DNA of 64,000 bases from assembly GCF_003671495.1 (NCBI RefSeq), contig NZ_RCHN01000033.1:62001-126000 (forward strand), written 5' to 3'. This stretch comes from Ketobacter sp. (lineage in GTDB: Bacteria; Pseudomonadota; Gammaproteobacteria; Pseudomonadales; Ketobacteraceae). Both the position numbers and the translations under genes were made by a program. The notes below the pieces were generated by a model that worked only from the letters and a program-made list of their open reading frames with translations, searched no databases and had not been told where the DNA came from. Positions 61,221-64,000 of this stretch are shown piece by piece. The number at the start of each line of letters is the position of its first letter. Position 1 is the first letter of the stretch.

Positions 61221-63329
61221 TTACTGGGCAGCAAGCACGTCGTTCACGATACGGGGGGTGATGAACACCAGCAACTCCGCTTTTTCACTGGTATTGGTGG
61301 TTCTGCGGAACAGACGACCCAGCACCGGCAGATCACCAAGGAACGGCGTCTTGATTATGGCTTCCACTTCCTCAGACCGGAATACACCACCCAGCACCAC
61401 GGTTTGACCGTTGTCCACCACCACGCTGGTCTCGATTTCATTGGTGTCGATGGAAGGCACACCATTGAAGATCTCACCCACGGAGTCCTGGTTCACTTTT
61501 AACTCCATGATGATGCGACCGTCTGGCGTAATTTGCGGGGTGACCTCCAGGGACAGCACCGCTTCCTTGAACGAGGTGGAGGTGGCACCACTGGAAGAGG
61601 CTTCCTGATAAGGTACTTCGGTACCGGATTGGATTTTGGCAGTCTGCTGGTCTGCAGTTAAAACCTTGGGCGTGGACACAATGTCAGCACGACCATCAGA
61701 CTCCAGCGCCGACAACTCCAGATCCACCAGGCCGTGATCGATATCGAAATAACCCAGAGCGATACGGCTGGCTTCTGATGAAATCACACCCAGATCCACA
61801 CCCAGGTTACCGGAGCCAGTGGAATAAGCGACGTCTTCCAGAGTATCCTCGAAACCGGTTTTGTTACCCCAGACACCAAAGCCTTCACCGTATCCCGCCA
61901 GCGGGCTGCGGTCAAAGTGCCCCACACCCCATTTCACTCCCAGCTCTTCAGCCGCATCGGATCGGGCGATAACAATGCGCGCCTCAATCATCACCTGCCG
62001 CACCGGGATATCCAGCTGGTCCAGCATGAAGCGCACTTCGTCAATGTTGGCCGAGGTATCCTGGATCAGTAGAATATTGGTACGCTCATCCACCGTAATG
62101 GAGCCACGCTCGCTGAGGAACCCGGACGCGGTCACCAGCTCCGCCACTTGCGCCGCCTTGGCGTAGTTCACGGTCAGATATTCAGTACGCAGCGGCGCCA
62201 ATTCCTTCACCTGGCGCTGGGATTCCAGCTCCAGCTTCTCGCGGGCGGCGATCTCATCCGCAGGAGCCACCAGCATCACATTACCCACCTTACGCTTGTC
62301 GAGGCCCTTGGTTTTCAGAATCAGATCCAGAGCCTGATCCCAGGGAACGTTCTGCAGGCGCAACGTAATGCGACCCCGGACAGTGTCACTGGCCACCAGG
62401 TTCAGTTCGGTGAAATCGGCGATCAACTGCAGCACGGAGCGTACTTCGATGTCCTGGAAGTTCAATGACAGCTTCTCACCGGTGTACTGGAATTTATCTT
62501 TGCGCTTACGCTCCAGCTCCAGGGCGCTGATCGGTTTTACACTGATGGTGAATGTCTTATCGGTCTGATACGCCATGTACTCATAATCGCCGGTGGGCGT
62601 CACCGCAATGCGGGCATTACCGGACGCAGTGCTGGCGTCAATCATCTTCACCGGCGTGGCGAAATCCATAACGTCCAGTCGGCGGTGCAGCTGATCCGGC
62701 AAGTCAACACCCACGAACTCAGCCACGATCTTGCCACTTTCTTCAGACAGGTCCACCGGAGAATTGGCGTTACCCAGGGTGATCACCACCAGGCCTTCAC
62801 CCTGTTCGCCGCGACGGAAATCGATCTCTTGTACGCCATTGGCAGATGCTTGGGCGGCTGCTTTTTTCGCCGGCGCAGCTGTTGCCGGGGCGGAACTGGC
62901 TGCGGAACCCTCACCGATACGGAGCAGCAGTTGGTTGCCCTTCACCTCGGTGGTGTAGCCCACCAGGTTACTCAGATTGACGATCAGGCGGGTGCGGGAG
63001 CCGGCGCCCATCACCGTCAGGCTGCGCACATTCCCGTTGCCAAGGGTGTGGTATTTTTCTGCCAGGCCATTACTGACACCGTCCAGATCCAGCGCAATGC
63101 GAGCGGGGGAATCCGTGGTATAGCCAGTGGGCTGGGGCGGTACATCGTCAAAGCCAAGCTTGATCTCTACGGCATCGCCAGGCAGCGAGGCAGACTCAAC
63201 GCCGGTGAGCGTGGCAGCGAGGAGAGGAGAAGACAACAGGGCAAACACGGCACCCCAACAGAATTTGAATTTCATCGCAGCTACCTGCTTGCTTGTTATC
63301 GTTTGAATGAAAGTCTGAAAGCTTTTCAT
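61221..63329 (-). CDS. pilQ: Type IV pilus secretin PilQ
   Basis: A 702-residue outer-membrane secretin through which the pilus passes. From the N-terminus: signal peptide ending LLAA, AMIN peptidoglycan-binding domain(s) (about 45-270), an STN/Secretin_TonB region (LNFQDIEVRSVLQLIADFTELNLVASDTVRGRITLRLQNVPWDQALDLIL), a secretin_N repeat and the secretin beta-barrel ending GRLFRRTTNTSEKAELLVFITPRIV. GGGAG lies 7 bases before the ATG at 63329. The alternative Met at 63275 also has a ribosome-binding site and would give a shorter signal peptide. It follows pilP after 17 bp. Confidence 0.95.
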   Translation of the reverse strand: MKSFQTFIQTITSKQVAAMKFKFCWGAVFALLSSPLLAATLTGVESASLPGDAVEIKLGFDDVPPQPTGYTTDSPARIALDLDGVSNGLAEKYHTLGNGNVRSLTVMGAGSRTRLIVNLSNLVGYTTEVKGNQLLLRIGEGSAASSAPATAAPAKKAAAQASANGVQEIDFRRGEQGEGLVVITLGNANSPVDLSEESGKIVAEFVGVDLPDQLHRRLDVMDFATPVKMIDASTASGNARIAVTPTGDYEYMAYQTDKTFTISVKPISALELERKRKDKFQYTGEKLSLNFQDIEVRSVLQLIADFTELNLVASDTVRGRITLRLQNVPWDQALDLILKTKGLDKRKVGNVMLVAPADEIAAREKLELESQRQVKELAPLRTEYLTVNYAKAAQVAELVTASGFLSERGSITVDERTNILLIQDTSANIDEVRFMLDQLDIPVRQVMIEARIVIARSDAAEELGVKWGVGHFDRSPLAGYGEGFGVWGNKTGFEDTLEDVAYSTGSGNLGVDLGVISSEASRIALGYFDIDHGLVDLELSALESDGRADIVSTPKVLTADQQTAKIQSGTEVPYQEASSSGATSTSFKEAVLSLEVTPQITPDGRIIMELKVNQDSVGEIFNGVPSIDTNEIETSVVVDNGQTVVLGGVFRSEEVEAIIKTPFLGDLPVLGRLFRRTTNTSEKAELLVFITPRIVNDVLAAQ

Positions 63330-63346
63330 GAATTGTCTCCCACGCT

Positions 63347-63877
63347 TCAGTCTTCACGCAACACTAATGTGCGTGGACGCTCAACCCAACCATCCTGTCC
63401 ATCGGACACAATTTCAATCACATCTATCTTGCTGGGGGTAACCGATGTAATCTTGCCGAAGTTCCGGCCCAGATAATTGCCCTCTTTTACACGGTGCAGA
63501 CCGCTGTCCGGGTCCTTCACCAGCGCGAACAGGTTCGCTCCAGGACGGGTCAGGGTACCAACCATGGAAAGGGAATCAATACCGAATTGTTCCAATACTT
63601 CCTTCGGTCGGTTGAAATCCGGTTTTACATTAGTGCGTTTCTGGGGCAGTGCCGCCAGCTGAACGTCGATGGGCCGTTCAAACGGGCTGCGCAAAGCAGC
63701 AGCGCCATAGGAGAACGCCTTGTACACCTTGAACTCCGGCGGTGGCTCGATGCGGCCTTTGGGGCGGGATTTGACTTCCGCCATCTTGGCCTTGATATCG
63801 CTGAAGGAAGTGTCACCACCACAACCGGACAAAGCCAAACCCAGGATTACGATTCCAAAAAAACTTACGCCTCTCAT
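63347..63877 (-). CDS. pilP: Type IV pilus inner-membrane lipoprotein PilP
   Basis: A 176-residue lipoprotein of the pilus alignment subcomplex that connects PilN/PilO to PilQ. It has a lipobox ALSGC and, in the mature part, a disordered linker followed by the PilP beta-domain with SMVGTLTRPGANLFALVKDPDSGLHRVKEGNYLGRNFGKI. It sits 1 bp after the pilO stop and 17 bp before pilQ. Lipid anchoring plus co-transcription supports the assignment. Confidence 0.95.
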   Translation of the reverse strand: MRGVSFFGIVILGLALSGCGGDTSFSDIKAKMAEVKSRPKGRIEPPPEFKVYKAFSYGAAALRSPFERPIDVQLAALPQKRTNVKPDFNRPKEVLEQFGIDSLSMVGTLTRPGANLFALVKDPDSGLHRVKEGNYLGRNFGKITSVTPSKIDVIEIVSDGQDGWVERPRTLVLRED

Positions 63878-63878
63878 A

Positions 63879-64000
63879 TCAATTTTCCTTATAGCGGTAA
63901 GTTTTGGCGCGAATTTTCATCACCAGTTCTTGGGTGCCCTCTTTGGAGGGAACGATGTCGAAATCATGCAGGGTAACGATCCGGGGCAGTGCAGCCACTG
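63879..64000 (-). CDS. pilO: PilO C-terminus (partial)
   Basis: The last 39 residues plus stop lie in the window: the frame reads VAALPRIVTLHDFDIVP through an end TYRYKEN, the usual C-terminal strand of PilO, an inner-membrane protein of the type IV pilus machine. It is immediately upstream of pilP, where PilO is expected. The remainder lies outside the window. Confidence 0.9.
   Translation of the reverse strand, partial: VAALPRIVTLHDFDIVPSKEGTQELVMKIRAKTYRYKEN

Overview
The window is a dense, GC-rich stretch of chromosome from a free-living gammaproteobacterium. Four blocks point to the Pseudomonadales/Oceanospirillales side of the class: the type IV pilus block pilO-pilP-pilQ-aroK-aroB-damX-gltB-gltD-hemE, the outer-membrane and maturation block lptD-surA-pdxA-rsmA-apaG-apaH, the cell-wall recycling pair amgK-murU, and the order rpe-gph-trpE-trpG. 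The genus cannot be named from sequence alone. No rRNA, tRNA, CRISPR array, prophage or insertion sequence was seen.

Layout. 1-3855: a c-di-GMP-type signalling cassette (sensor kinase plus YfiR-like protein, divergent from a DUF3369/HD-GYP response regulator). 3865-9057: small DUF1569/DUF1244 genes, a large lipoprotein of unknown function and a secreted type-B carboxylesterase. 9272-14490: tamA-tamB. 14553-15077: two tandem paralogous small acidic membrane proteins. 15270-29231: rpe-gph-trpE-trpG and trpD-trpC on the minus strand, split by a plus-strand, translationally coupled RND efflux plus two-component operon and a SpoIIAA-like gene. A short leader ORF ending Arg-Trp-Arg-Trp-Arg-Trp-stop lies in front of trpE. 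29343-39882: a DUF3530 gene, the overlapping amgK-murU-djlA operon, then the divergent lptD-to-apaH operon. 40304-45127: prkA(yeaG)-yeaH-spoVR(ycgB), preceded by 421 bp of regulatory DNA with two strong inverted repeats. 45134-50356: an accessory block with a protein carrying two copies of a PhlG-like motif, a divergent TetR regulator with a palindrome between them, a crotonase, a Cys-phosphatase, a polysaccharide deacetylase and a hotdog thioesterase. 50436-64000: hemE, gltD, gltB, damX, aroB, aroK, pilQ, pilP and the end of pilO.

The housekeeping blocks cover envelope assembly (LptD, SurA, TamAB, PilQ), amino-acid synthesis (Trp, Glu, shikimate), PLP and heme synthesis, and cell-wall recycling. 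The most notable non-standard features are the trp leader ORF without a visible intrinsic terminator, the divided trp cluster, a 20-bp tandem duplication that creates a seven-codon relay ORF between two efflux genes, a 108-bp branched palindrome upstream of hemE, the paired small membrane proteins, and the TetR/PhlG-like divergent pair.
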